Part shown: positions 1-11,786 of the stretch, one piece after another
Layout of the letters: every line of letters begins with the position of its first letter
How positions within the stretch are numbered: position 1 is the stretch's first letter
Assembly (NCBI GenBank): GCA_026873275.1
Contig: JANTUC010000002.1
Span: forward strand, 2,604,001-2,668,000
Source of the DNA: Pseudopithomyces maydicus
Taxonomy: Eukaryota; Ascomycota; Dothideomycetes; Pleosporales; Didymosphaeriaceae
DNA: 64,000 bases
Direction of reading: 5' to 3'
Translations under genes and position numbers: made by a program
The notes under the pieces: model-generated
What the model saw: the letters and a program-made list of their open reading frames with translations, nothing else
What the model was told of the DNA's origin: nothing
The model's database searches: none

Positions 1-157
1 GTGTTTGGAATCCTTAAGACACGTACCTTACGTCATCTGTGAGTAGCATATTAACTCATATTTTCAACTTGTACCATACACAACTTCTCGCATTAATGCT
101 CTTGTTTTTTTTTATCACCCGAGTCGCATGAGTGCAGCCTTGCTACAGAGTGACGGG

Positions 158-1552
158 TTAAAAGGCGTTCATTGGCTCGATAGTCCACCTCCATGGCCCT
201 TCCGTGATGACCCATCTCCATCCATCAGGCAACGACTGGCTCGCCACTTCTGTGTCAGTGAACCCAGATACTTTACGAGCACCGAGAAGACTTGAAGATG
301 TAGCATCTTCGTGTTTCCACAGGCGGAAAGAAACCCCAAATTTCTTGATAACCGTATCTCGAGGGGCCAACTTGTTATATCGAAGCTGCCAGTCATTTTG
401 CCTTTCATAAGGCTTCGAATACCGTGAGGCTTTGATACCAACCTTCGTCCATACAAGCGGGCCCTCTAAAGCGTTTGCTATGTCTCTAAACGAGCCAAAC
501 CAATCGCCGTCACCGTCACGTATCATGTACAAAGAACTTGAACCTCCTCTAGCGCACCATGGTAATGTGATTGTTTCGGGAACGCCGCGCGCAAAAGTTC
601 GGATTTTAAAAACATTCCAATTATCGTTTTGGGGGGTTATAGGTGCGTCAACTCTTCCAATGACTGCAAACTCACAAAGAGAGGGAAATGTACCGACATC
701 GTATAATTCCTGTAGAGTGTTTGCTAGTTTAGCGCCATGCAGAAGCTTGTCACCAGGATAGCACAAGGGAGTGTGGATTAGATGAGCGCACTCGGGGCGT
801 GCTATCATCCTAATGACGATATACTCCAGGGGTGAAGAAGTTTTCTTGGATTTTGAGGGACCGGTGAACTCTTGCTGAAGTGCCGCCTCGGGTGATGGGT
901 CAGCTGCCATAGATAGGCCTGAAAATAACCCGGAACATAGATGTGAGGTGCGCAACCTTAAGGTTCGGAGGCGTGGCAACAAAGCACTCACAGCCTGGCA
1001 TATGTGTGGCTGGTCGAGGTCTGGACGAGTAATGCAGTCGCAATCGAGATTCAGGTTAATCGTTGACTGAGGAAGGCTTTGCAACAGTAACACAACTACG
1101 CCGCTAGGCACCGAAAAGCCTTCCAAATGATCTAGCGATTCTTCAAACGAAAGCGAAAAAGTCTGAAGGTTCTTCATTCTGCGCACAGCCTCGCAAAGTT
1201 CTGCTAGACGGTCGAATGCATCTGTTGAACGCACGCTGAAACCCATCAAGTGTACCTGGGTGATGCGTATACTAAGTGACTGGATGAGGTTGTACTGTCG
1301 CGCATATCTTCCAAACCGGGCGCCAGATGTGTCTTCTCGGAGTTTTGAGTCGAGTGATATGTGATGATAAAGCACTGTGCCTGCAACATGGTGCCATCTC
1401 TTGCAGGTGCGCATAGCTGCAACGAGATTAGAGGGCTTATTTGAAAGTCGCTCGAAAATATCCATCAGGATCTCAGTGGGTAGTCCCGACCGGTTGCCAT
1501 TTGTCTGTTTTTGCGGGCATTTTTGTATGATGAGAGTGTTCTGAGAATGCAT
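158..1552 (-). CDS. F-box protein, single exon
   Basis: A 464-residue intact reading frame on the minus strand. Residues about 23-65 form an F-box-like helix bundle (LPTEILMDIFERL, then a CKRWHHVAGTVLYHHISL segment), the usual Skp1-binding start of fungal F-box proteins. The rest is leucine-rich and irregular, with conserved tryptophans near the C terminus, and I recognise no named substrate-binding repeat. By family knowledge it would act as a substrate receptor of an SCF ubiquitin ligase; the target is unknown. Fungal genomes carry many such divergent single-exon F-box genes. The start is the first ATG of the frame and the F-box lies close to it, as expected. It is convergent with nothing and sits 0.8 kb downstream of the amine oxidase on the same strand. 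Confidence 0.8.
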   Translation of the reverse strand: MHSQNTLIIQKCPQKQTNGNRSGLPTEILMDIFERLSNKPSNLVAAMRTCKRWHHVAGTVLYHHISLDSKLREDTSGARFGRYARQYNLIQSLSIRITQVHLMGFSVRSTDAFDRLAELCEAVRRMKNLQTFSLSFEESLDHLEGFSVPSGVVVLLLQSLPQSTINLNLDCDCITRPDLDQPHICQAVSALLPRLRTLRLRTSHLCSGLFSGLSMAADPSPEAALQQEFTGPSKSKKTSSPLEYIVIRMIARPECAHLIHTPLCYPGDKLLHGAKLANTLQELYDVGTFPSLCEFAVIGRVDAPITPQNDNWNVFKIRTFARGVPETITLPWCARGGSSSLYMIRDGDGDWFGSFRDIANALEGPLVWTKVGIKASRYSKPYERQNDWQLRYNKLAPRDTVIKKFGVSFRLWKHEDATSSSLLGARKVSGFTDTEVASQSLPDGWRWVITEGPWRWTIEPMNAF

Positions 1553-2373
1553 GGTGTAACACTAAGCCTTGGGCGAAAGTAGGGAAGATTGAAGCCTTTC
1601 AACACAGGGGTTGATTGCATATATATGCTATTGCACAGGTGACATATGGAAAGGCACATCTGATAACATACAGATATACTGTTCTCCATTACCTCGGGCG
1701 ATCGGCCGCGGCTCAAGTAAGCATACCCTCTGATGCATTGCAAGCACATTGATGGCCCGGCAGTTGACGTGGAGATGAGATAGAGACCAAAGATTGGATC
1801 ACGCGAGTGGGGATGCAAGCCATCTTCCCAAACTCGGCAAGTCTCCCCGCATTTACCCACGTGAATCGTCGATAACCCTTGGAAACTTGAAATTGGGTCG
1901 CCCGTCTTGCGGCTGCGATAGACGGGATATTGGGTCACGGACTTGGTAGCTAGTGACGTAAAGGGACTACTGCGAGCGACCAACGCGAACCAGGAAACGC
2001 CCGATAAGATGTAATCCTACGATGGCTGCCGATACGCAATACTTCTTTTCCCTGCGTCGAACCAGAATGCATAACATGCGTCAATACATAGAATAGCGCG
2101 TGTTCATGGCTGTATTATGGTTTTGCTAAGCTCTTTCCTGTCGAACAAAAGCTAGTTTAACTGTCGGTTTATCTACTATATATGGGCATCGCTCTTAGAT
2201 AAAGGTGAATTTGGCGTCACTTCCCGAGGCACGAGGCAGGACGTTACACTTCTAACGAGCCGCCCCATGCAGCCTTACAGCAGCACAGACACCACCCAAT
2301 CCTGTGACGACGTGTCCCAGGTCTCACCGCTTTCCACAATATCGAGTCCAGCGCCATCTAATACCTAACCCAT
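1553..2373. other. intergenic, no gene seen
   Basis: Between the F-box start and the amine oxidase stop. Open frames here are short, lack recognisable domains and overlap the F-box 5' end. It must hold the F-box promoter; no clear TATA element or repeat stands out. Confidence 0.5.
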
Positions 2374-4566
2374 CTACAATTTCTGACTGGTAGAGCAACA
2401 GTCGTTCGACAGCACACTGGCCTGATTCTTGGTGGATGGGACATCGATCGCAGGATTTCTTTCGAAGAAATCGGATGGCTTGAAGTGAACCTGGAAAATT
2501 TCTGAAGGCATGACGGGCCAGTCCTCCACACTGAGTCGTGTCAGCATTATTCATGAACTCAACAGGTCAGATTCAAGACAGTCGGGCTTACCGAGGGTTA
2601 TGTGTGAGCCCAAAAACGGACCAGACAACAAGGTCCTCATTCGTTACCTCATCTTTCCGTTTCACCATGTCGTGGACTCCGCCAACTTCTAACTGGCTCT
2701 GGAGCGTATACCGTCCCGCGGCATACAGTTCGTCTTCCTCGTACTTGGTCACCCAGACGTGGCTGTTGACCGATCAGTTTCTCGTTAGGCGAAGGGAGCG
2801 TGTGACAACTCACTGTTGAGCAAATAGTGCACGTTGGGCCTGTAGACTGCCTGGCGATGCGAGCAACTTTTGTGTTGCTGGAGGCTGAAATTTATAGCCG
2901 ACAGGGTTGCCACTGTGTTTGTTTTTCTTGTTGGGGTTGATGATTTTGAAAGTGCGATTATGTTGTGGAGCGGCATCCAGACCTTCTGAACGATTTACAA
3001 CGGTCTTGCGGATCTCGTAGAAATTTCCATTGGGGTTAGTTTCCTTATCCCATGGCGCCGTATGGGATTCTTCGTATAGCACGGTGTTGTTATGGCCGTC
3101 TATGGCGGGGTCCACACGGGCTGCGAATATGTGCTGGTGATTCTGAGCAAGCACACCTCCTGAAACAACATTGCCGTAATCCGATGTCTTCCCAGGATCA
3201 ATATTTACCACAGAGACAATACCTGTCGCTCGTACTTCAAGTGTGATTCCACCCGCTGTATCAAGCTTGTATGCAAACACATATTCGTAGTTCGCCAGAG
3301 TGATGATGAACTGAACAACGAGCTCACGCTGTCTTGTAACGACCGCTCGGCCCGTTCTCCAGTTGGTGTGTTTCCAGCCAATACCATTATCTTGCTCGTG
3401 TAGACAAATAACGTTAGGATGCTCCCTTGGCTCGCCATTCGAACCAATGACCACGGCATCGAAATATTTGATGACTCCAAGGCAGTCGCAACCAAGAGTA
3501 AGGTTGTTCGCACAAGTTCCTGCGCCGCCATCACCGAAGTCAAATGCCTGCTTCCGGTGGAAGGGCGCTCGCGCGTCAGCATAAGGTACACTCATTTCAC
3601 TCATGCTGAGGCGGTAGAGGATGCTTCGTCCCTCGTAGCGAACGTCGTGGAGAACAGCTCCTTCTCGAGGGTTGAAGGAAACACGAAAGCTCCACTTTTG
3701 CCACTCCACAAAAGAGTCATCTGTGACCTTAAACGACGTTCCCTCCGGCTGAGAGATATTGATGGGCTTCATATCTGTACGCGTACCCCCTTGTAGTAGC
3801 TCCGGGACATATTCCGCTTGTTCGCAGTGATCAAGAACACGCTCAGAATGTGTCTTACCCGTTAGACTGTCTCCCTTCCCACCGGTCGCCAGACGGTCGA
3901 CCCGGCAAATCTTTCGTGTGTGCGCGTCCATGACCGGAATAATCGGCAAAGGGTACCCGTAAAAGTTGGAGTCCGGGTTTCCATTCTTTGTGTTTTGGGC
4001 AAAGCACAATCCTTGGAAGTATCTTCGATTCTCAGCCCCCAAATCCAAACCACCATACGGCCACGGTTCGATAACAAGTTCAAACCCATCTGGTAGTTCG
4101 AATTCTTTAAGAATATTCTGGAATTCTTCGCTTTCATCACACGCCTTCACTAAATGGTCGAATTCCCACAGCGACAAACTGGCATGGAACTGTTTCCCAA
4201 TGACCTCGTGCTTTTCTCTCTTCCTTGTCTCAACATCGATGATGGACTCATGGTACTCGGGTATTTTGTCGGATCCAATGATGTCGTACTGACACTTGGC
4301 CAATCTTGGAGGCCTCTTTGATTGTGCTGACTGTCCCGGTTGTGCCGCGTGTTCGAGCTCCAGATATTGCTTCATAAGCTCTTTGTTGGGCTCTTTGAGA
4401 AAGATCTCCCTAAAGTCGACCACAGAATCAGGGTGGAGAGATAAGATTACATCACGAGCGATGCGGGTTTCATCGATGCTAAGGATGGTGAAAGCTAAAT
4501 ACAGATACAAAGTCAGCTAAAACACATTCATGCTACACTCAAGGTTCGCGTACGGTGGGGTGCCAT
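2374..4566 (-). CDS. copper amine oxidase (TPQ-dependent primary amine oxidase), 4 exons
   Basis: Oxidative deamination of primary amines to aldehyde, ammonia and H2O2. Exons 4566-4554, 4494-2814, 2762-2592 and 2530-2374 give 673 residues, the usual family length. The tiny first exon splices (GTACGC..TTTAG) to give MAPHPFTILSIDE, which matches the conserved family N terminus. Visible active-site elements are the catalytic-base region AFDFGDGGAG, the cofactor motif NYEY (its first Tyr becomes topaquinone), the copper ligands in NHQH and the third copper histidine in LTHNPR, which is only recovered by splicing exon 3. The C terminus ends in QKL, not a canonical SKL-type peroxisomal signal, so location is open. 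It is divergent from the methyltransferase gene across 1.9 kb. The family call is secure; the substrate is not predictable. Confidence 0.93.
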
Positions 4567-6456
4567 TGTGTTCACCAAGATTGCCTAGGTGAGTGGCCTG
4601 CTCTTGAGTAACAGGCGGAGCTGGGAAACGATAAAGGTGGCAAATGCAGGTAGAGTTGCAATATATAAACCCCGGCTGCACAAGAGAGGTAAGGCCTAAC
4701 AATACCCTGCTGCACCAAAGAGGCGAAGCTTGGAATGAAAGGACCGAGAAAGAATGATGATATAGGCAAACCAAGGTTTCGATGGTCCGTGTAATTAAAT
4801 GCTGAAACTCGGAGAGGTAGACTGCGAGCTGCATATATGTCTTTGAGGAAGAATCCGGCCGCCGGAATCAATGGGTCTCGCACTCACGCTCTTGAAGTTC
4901 CGCTGTTCGACCGCGTGGACCTTCTCTTTTTGGACTAGCTCGGATGAAAGATGTTCTGGCTGGCGCGCGGTATCATGGCTCACATGTTATGCGCGGCAAG
5001 ATAGGATAGTATGTTACCCACTCGTACAGACTAAGGGTTGAGGTGCATGGCCAGCTTTCTAATTGGGGCAGTTGGAGTACAGGTTGTGCATTGGGGTATA
5101 CGCGGAATTGCCCCGCAGCTCATCCACGCGGCTAACGCCCCCACCCAAGATGGCACCAGAACGGGATCCCTACCAAAAGTAGACCCCGAATGCAGACAGC
5201 CTAGCAGCATATCAGCAGCAGAGTATAAGTCTGAGAAATTCTTTATCGTAATAGTAGTACGGGAGTTTGCCATGAACGGACTGCCGCGGATTTTACTGTA
5301 TTAGCACTATTGACTCTCGACGTTGTATATTTGATCGATCAAAAGTTGTTCATAGACGTAAATTCGAGACCACCAGCACTATTTATGCATTGTTCAAGCA
5401 TGGAAGTCTGAATACTTATTCCTGGATTAAGATCTACATAACAGCCCTAGTTGACAGATGCAAACTAGGTCCTAGGGTAACACTAGCTGGAGAAGCCGCA
5501 AAGTCGGCCTGACTTGGCCGACTTTGTACCTACCTATACGATAGGTGCCAATATGATACGATCGTGTATCAGAGTATGACTTCCGAAAAGCGTATGGGTC
5601 AGTGTGCGCATTACAAGTCGCCGTAGTTCGTGTGGCTCAAAATTCACTGTATATGGGGACTCGCATTCAAACGCTCATATGGTGTGCGACCCAGCAGCTC
5701 ATCCAAGTTACATTCGGAGTAGAATTGCAGCTCATCTTTCCTTTGGAGTCGAGATATGAAGTTGTTATAGCTGAAATCCGAGTCGGATCCCGAACCATCA
5801 TAACTACACCGTGAACCCGTAAAATGCAACTAGTGATGATTTTGCATCGAGCTGTTGGATTAGAAACTGAAAGAAATTGTATCTTCACGCAGAAAATTAA
5901 GTCGCTGAACCAGTCCAGGAAAACGTGTTGGGGCACTCTTGGGCGTGGTGGTTGTGCAGCTAGCTGTCCTCTCAATGGTACGTCTCAGCCGTGAGATCAA
6001 TAAATCGGACGGAAGAGACATTGACGTTTTGCATGAGTGATCATTAACGTACGAATTTGCACAGAAATTACCGGCCGTCTACGGATAGTGAGATATAATG
6101 ATCTGGGGGAATGACGATAACGAGGCACGCTGATAGGTCACTCTCTTGTTGGGTCTAGGCGTTTAACGGCTTCCCCTCCCGGGGCGCCACTCAACGCAAC
6201 ACAACACCTAATTCTCTTTCTATTTCTGAGTGTTTTTGAGAAGAAGCACAACTGTTAACAATCCGGAGAAAAGGAAGCCTACACTTGCAAACCTCTGACG
6301 TCATAGACGTACAATTATACTGAGTGGTCATATCCAGAGCAAGAGACATCTGCTGGGCGCTGACTGCTTTATTCCGACCTGCGCGCCCGAGCCCAAGAGT
6401 AAAGTACTCGCATTGCCTACATTGTACAATTTCATACAATACTCCAAATATCTGCG
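4567..6456. other. intergenic between divergent genes; hairpin cluster inside
   Basis: No supported gene in 1.9 kb. The short frames have no domain and poor codon character. It holds the amine oxidase and methyltransferase promoters and a cluster of inverted repeats near 5.5 kb (separate entry). Confidence 0.5.
5499..5571. repeat. three adjacent short inverted repeats
   Basis: Within 73 bases there are three perfect or near-perfect palindromic pairs: arms AAAGTCGGCC / GGCCGACTTT around TGACTT (5500-5525, one more C-G pair outside), ACCTAT / ATAGGT around ACG (5532-5546), and TGATAC / GTATCA around GATCGT (5554-5571). They lie in the gene-free region upstream of the methyltransferase. They could be operator-like sites, a cruciform-forming element or the remains of a small transposon; nothing in the sequence decides between these. 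Confidence 0.55.
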
Positions 6457-7878
6457 ATGGCCTCCGAGCAAGCTGATAAGGCTGTCCTTTTCTACGAATC
6501 ACGCTCTTACAACTACGACGACTCCTGGCATGACGACTTCACCAAGAGATTTGCATCTCATGTTAAGATTGAGCCTGGTCAAGAGGTTCTCGACTTAGCC
6601 TGTGGAACCGGTCTGTTGACTTTCCTGGAATCCGAAAGAGTCGGTCCATCTGGCCATGTGGTCGGTGTAGACGTAACGCCTGGGATGCTACGTGTTGCCG
6701 AGTTCAAGAAGAAAAAGGAAACCGAAAAGTATGCCAACGTGGAGTTTCATCAAGGCGACGTCCTAAAGCTGCAAACAATTGAGGCATTGAAGGATATGCA
6801 GTTCGATGTCATCACCGTAGCATCTGCTCTAGTACTGTTTCCTGATCCGACGGTAGCGATTGAGCACTGGTCTGGATACCTGAAGCCAGGTGGTATCATC
6901 GCGCTTGACTCTACTCATCCGCGAAATCTGATCGCTGGTATGGTGCTGGAGAAGACTGCAAGGCGGTTGGATTTGCAGGTTCCGTACAACCGTGAATGGA
7001 GTCAGAACGAGTCGTCACTTAAAGGTGTACTTGAGTCAGCTGGGCTGAAATGCGAAAGCGTTGTTACGATTGAGAACCAAGCTGGATATGGGAAACGACA
7101 GTACGAAGTTGAACAGTGGGACGACTTTTTCGTTGAGAATGTAATTGTCAAGGATGTTGCAAGGACCTTTGCGAATAACGACATACGAAGAAAAGCGCAA
7201 GGCATATACAAGGAAGAGTGGGAACGGTTGGCCGTCGCAGGAAAGGTGGAAGAGATCGATTCGGTTTTTCTCGGCATCGCCCGAAAGCGTGAGTGAATCT
7301 AGGCATTGTAATCAAGTTGAGCTGATCAGATATCAAGCTGCTGACGGTTCGAGATACGTCCCGAACTCTTCCCAAAGCGAAGTGGTTTTCGAAGGAGGCT
7401 GCCGCTGCGGCGGTGTACGGTATACTTCAACAGCTCCACCATCAGGCATAACATTATGCCACTGTCGGGCCTGCCAACAAATTTCCGGGTCTGGTTTCCT
7501 TCCCTTCGTCGATGTTGAAGACGAGGCACTCAAATGGACGCATACATCTACTCAAAAGACCCTGAACCTTTCGAAGGCAGCAGAGCGGACCTTTTGCACA
7601 GGCTGCGGAACCCCGATTTCGATGAGTTATCATGCTCAGGAAGGCATAGTTTCCATCGCCTTTGGCTCTGTCGATTTGAAGACGTTCAAGGGGGAAGTAC
7701 CAAAAGTAGAGCAGTAAGACATTTCCAATCACAACGCAGATGTATTTCCGCTGACTTTATTACCTCCGCACCCAGACACATATTCCTAGGGGAAAAGGCG
7801 CCCTGGGTCAGACTTCCGGACGATGGGGCCAAAAGGTTCGAGACAATGCAATCTGCAAAGAAGTTTGGACTAGAGTAG
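6457..7878 (+). CDS. methyltransferase-GFA domain fusion protein, 3 exons
   Basis: Residues 1-277 are a class I SAM-dependent methyltransferase: the SAM-binding motif I reads VLDLACGTG, with a UbiE-like acidic strand VVGVDVT and a later LKPGGIIALD. The frame then meets a strong donor (GTGAGT, 7289); an acceptor at 7337 removes 49 bp and joins, in phase, to a GFA (glutathione-dependent formaldehyde-activating, CENP-V) zinc domain with CRCGG, CHCRAC and CTGC cysteine motifs. A second intron (7714-7775) completes the conserved end HIFLGEKAPW..LPDDG. The total is 436 residues. Between the methyltransferase stop and the GFA domain there is no in-frame ATG, which favours a fusion over two genes; the alternative is a separate GFA gene starting inside the methyltransferase. 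The substrate is unknown. Confidence 0.75.
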
Positions 7879-8590
7879 GTCATGGTCGATGAACCTTGGG
7901 AACATTTCAATAGTCGTGCAGCTAGACAGACATGGTGGAATTGAATCCGGAGCCTCCAAATGCATTGCTGCACTAGCGGACAGCTACCTATTTGTGTCCC
8001 GGAGTTGGCCGCTGCGCAATGACGGGTCCCTTTCGCGACGACGACGACGACGAAGATAACGACGACAAGCAGTCTGGTTGCGTGATACTTTGGTTAAACA
8101 TCAGGGCAAGGTTTGAGTTGTGCTACCGATGCTGGCCGCGGACCTGAAATGGCATGATGGGCGGGTTCGCCGCGTCATACGAGAGGCTGGTCGATCCCAG
8201 CCTCCAACACGCTGTACCAGCCCCCTGCCAGCACTTCCAAGCGGCCAGATTTCCCACAACAAGATGCATCTCCTAGTGACGTCCTTTCTTCATTTCTGCA
8301 CGCTTCTTTAGCTCGTACCACGCAGCTCTTGTTGCTGTCCCTCGTTCATTCTCTCGCTTTTGCAGCCCTGGTGCTGCTAACTGTTGATATCGGGTGCTTC
8401 TGTTGTTGCCGGGAAGCCGCGGTGACCGTCATTAATAACGGATAGGGCGAGGACAATATCGCGTTTCAAAGGCATTCCCTCGACCTCTCGTCCCAGCGAA
8501 ACGGACTCCAGGACACAGGCTACGGCGAAGGGTCGATCCCTACATCCCCGACCGGCCTTGCCCATTCCTGAGCGAACCTAGGCCGGACCC
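7879..8590. other. intergenic, short (ACG)n tract
   Basis: No gene seen. It contains a small GAC/ACG trinucleotide tract around 8037-8066 and the promoter and 5' leader of the downstream coiled-coil gene. Confidence 0.5.
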
Positions 8591-10209
8591 ATGGCCCCAG
8601 CAGGCATGCATGTGGGCGACGCCATTAAGAGCCCCAACACGCTCGCCCTGCATTCCCCACAGTCCTCTCATGCGACCAGCCTGTCGTTGAGAGACCGCCG
8701 AGACGTGTTGCACCCTGCAAAGCAGAGCCCTCTTTCGAGCTTCGACGACGTGGACATTTCCGACTCGATTCGACCGCCACCTTCCGCCTTTACCTCGACG
8801 GCTGCGACCGCCTACAACGCCCACGGCCAGGCGCCGTCTCCGCTCGAGAACTACTCGTCGTCCCCCCATCCGAGCCACCAACGGACCCTCACCGGCACCT
8901 TTTTTGAGAATTGCCAGCCGCTCATCAATCGCGCTGCATCGACCTTCCAGCAGCATTCTTCGCGCACATCTTTCCACTCGCCAACAAAGTCCCTGGCAAG
9001 CTTCATCCCCTCCAGGAGCACCATCGAGTCGTCTGCCAGCCAGCCCAAGATCCGCGCTGGCGCGCAGGCTCTCCAGAACTGGTTCAACGGCGCAAGCGGA
9101 CAGGTCAAGCTGGGAGTTGGCCCGAGACCGCAGGGCGGACAAGAATCTGAGCCGGACGACTACGACTCCGAGGAAGACGACCTTGACGACAATATGATGG
9201 GTGGTATCTTCAACCGTGGAACCACGCTCACGCGTGCGTCCAATGATTCGCAGGAGCCCCGTCAGGGTCCACCAGCCACCACGCGGCCTGCAACGTCCAC
9301 CGCAAGCTCGAGATTCGCTTGGCTGCTGAACACACAGAAGAACGCAACACTACCTCCGCCCGTTGCATCACCAACTTATCACAACCCGGAGGACGAGCTG
9401 CTTAATCTGAACATATCCCAGGCGCTCTTCCCGCATGGTCCTGTCGACCCGCTCGCCCCGTCGTCGTTCAATGACTTGCTATCGACCGCCGAAGCTCTCC
9501 TCTCCCGGTACCAGACTTCGTACCGCCAGCTGTCCGCCGCACTGGTAGACGCCCGTGCTGAACAAGGTGCCCAAGATGACGAGCTCGACGAGGCAGACAC
9601 GCGGATCAGGCATCTGAAGTCGCAGTTGGAGACAATGGCCGCAAGAGCAAATGACCAAGATGAGCAGATGCGACGGCTCATGGAGGAGCTCATGTTTGAG
9701 CGCCGCGCAAGACAGGAAGAGGAATCAGCGCGCAAGCAGAGTTTGACCATGGTTCGGCGAGACACACACCACGAGGCTACCGATGCGGACAGTCTTCAGG
9801 ATACCAGGCGACGGAATCGCGTATCCAATTCAGATGTCAGTGTTGATTCAGGCTTCGAATCCGAGTGCGAAACGGACGGTGCAAGCGTCTTCTCGCGGAA
9901 CTGCATGAGCCCTACTGGCACTGATCTTTCTTCTGTCGCCGAAATGGAGGACAGACAAACAACGCCCAAGGGCAAGAAGCCAGAGCTCCTACAAAGAAAC
10001 AGTACATACGACAAGGTTCGCAACGGTACAGCCAAGCTTGAACAGAATGGATGGGGCTGCACCAACTGTGAAGGGGGTCGCAGGCTGCCGTGTGGGGACG
10101 ACTTGCGAGAGAGCGGGAAGAAAACAGCATGCTTCGGAGGCGCGTCGGCGAGCTTGAAGATGCCGTAGAGGGCGCTCTGAGCGTAGTGGACGGGCCGTGG
10201 GGCATATAG
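8591..10209 (+). CDS. conserved fungal coiled-coil protein, frame broken near its C terminus
   Basis: Single-exon gene. The N-terminal 290 residues are Ser/Pro-rich and probably disordered, with an acidic stretch EPDDYDSEEDDLDD. Residues about 290-385 form a coiled coil with heptad leucines (SQLETMAARAND..MRRLMEELMFERRARQEE). The first frame ends at 10168 after a C-terminal GWGCTNCEGG. The adjacent frame continues VWGRLAREREENSMLRRRVGELEDAVEGAL and stops at 10209, which fits this family's conserved C-terminal WGC..NC..LR.EN..L..RV.ELE signature. Adding one G to the G5 run at 10073-10077 joins them into 539 residues. I read it as a single missing base, not decay. The function is unknown; it may be a structural or scaffold protein. 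Confidence 0.75.
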
Positions 10210-10583
10210 AAGCTGACGTTAACATTCTTGTATACACCTTTAGAGATACCTTTTTTGGCGTTATATGGACAGAGGACATCTGTATTGCATTTGTATAGTG
10301 ACGGACTGGATATGCAATTAGTATGTGCAGATTGCAAATATTATTCATCGCAAGTGCTATGTTAGTCTTGATTACGGCATATATTTGAAGAGATGTTTAT
10401 TTGTACAGATGATTCGTGTCGGGCACGATATTCACTTAGCCCGTAATTGCAATGTCCAACGCCTGACCGCCGTCTACACCACGAACGCGTATTGGAAGAT
10501 CGCATTGCTAATCGTCCATCACATAATGACCCATTTTTCATGAAGCCAGTGGGCACTCTGACAATGTCGAGTCATCTGAACAC
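10210..10583. other. convergent 3' region, no gene seen
   Basis: AT-rich spacer between two convergent genes. It serves as the 3' untranslated and termination region for both; no open frame has support. Confidence 0.5.
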
Positions 10584-11283
10584 TCAGACATCGGCACCCT
10601 TCCCTTTGACGTTGCTCTCTGCACCCACACCTGGGGTACCTCGCTTCTCAAAGTCCTCTTCGTACCGTCGCCAGACCTCCATATCTCGCCGTAATCGTTT
10701 CTGGTGACGTACATGGTGTTCATATGCAATCATGCGTTTGTCTGCCTCGATCATGCTGCCAAGAATCATACCAGACATTTGGATGTAGCTAAAAAAAATG
10801 TCAGAGATGATATGTGACGCAAAATCACAGTGATAGCTGAATGATTAAGGTCGAGTCAGTCGTACATTTTAAATTGTATAGTAAGGCCTCGATATATGGG
10901 TGAAAACGCGTAGCCTACGCCGCCTGCCACGGCGGAGAACAAACCCCACTGCACATAGCTCGTTAGCAATGGGAACGTACGAATCAACAGGTACGGAAGG
11001 TTGAAATTTATGAGAGTTGCACAATCCGCTATGTAACAGCTCAAAACCATGGCTACGCCCTGTAGAAACCAATGCACAGACGGACGAGCTCTTATTGGCT
11101 TTGCAAGCCAAAATATGGCCAAAAATTATGGTTATACAGATGCAAAATGCTCTCTGCGACAGAATGATCAAGACGGCCACTCACCTTCGTAGCACCCCAT
11201 CCCGCGCCCCGAGCTGCCTCCCATGCAGCGGCGTTTGTCTCTTCATCTTTGGTTAAACTAGCATGACGGCGTGGACCGGACAT
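10584..11283 (-). CDS. small conserved hydrophobic protein, 3 exons
   Basis: Exons 11283-11185, 10948-10866 and 10788-10584 join in phase (0, then 2) to 128 residues. The start is the ATG of MSGPRRHASL. Residues 34-60 (WGLFSAVAGGVGYAFSPIYRG) and a second segment around IYIQMSGMILGSMIEAD are weakly hydrophobic and could be membrane helices. The C-terminal half is basic and helical (MRYEH-type, RRDMEVWRRYEEDF). The first intron is 236 bp, long for this window; the others are short. I do not recognise a named family, although the layout resembles small inner-membrane proteins of fungal mitochondria (inference only). It is divergent from the Derlin gene across 503 bp. Confidence 0.7.
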
Positions 11284-11786
11284 GATTGTGTGGTTATTTA
11301 CGGTGGTTCCGGTATAGGAATTCCACCCTTTGGAGCCGTGAAAGGTGAGGCACTGCAGTCGAGACCTTGATATGATCATGTCATCGTGCAGCTAGCTTGC
11401 GGCAAGTCCCACTTGCCGATAACTGAGCTTCGGCCAATGGCGAGACCAGGGTGCCTGGGAATCAGGCAATATGGGACGAGCGTTCCGACCTGTCGTCGTG
11501 ATATCTTCTCACCGAGCATCCTTGGTGTCAATTGGCCTGCATGCATACACAGCTGAGTGCAAAATGCTCTGCCGGTTGCGGAACAAGAAGCATGGTTGCG
11601 GGTGGGTCGATTCTTTGATCGATTAGGTAAGCGCGCCCGGAACAATGTGGCACCGGGGTGGGGCTGCGCCTTCTTGAAAAGCCACGGTTTTCCGTTCGTC
11701 TCGATTTCTTTCTTTTAGGCTGCAGCTCTGCAGTTCTCGCAGTATCACACCTCCCTCAACGCTGGGACAATTCACTGCTGCCCATC
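11284..11786. other. shared upstream region of two divergent genes
   Basis: No gene seen. Bidirectional promoter region between the small hydrophobic protein (minus) and the Derlin (plus). A pyrimidine-rich stretch precedes the Derlin start. Confidence 0.5.
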
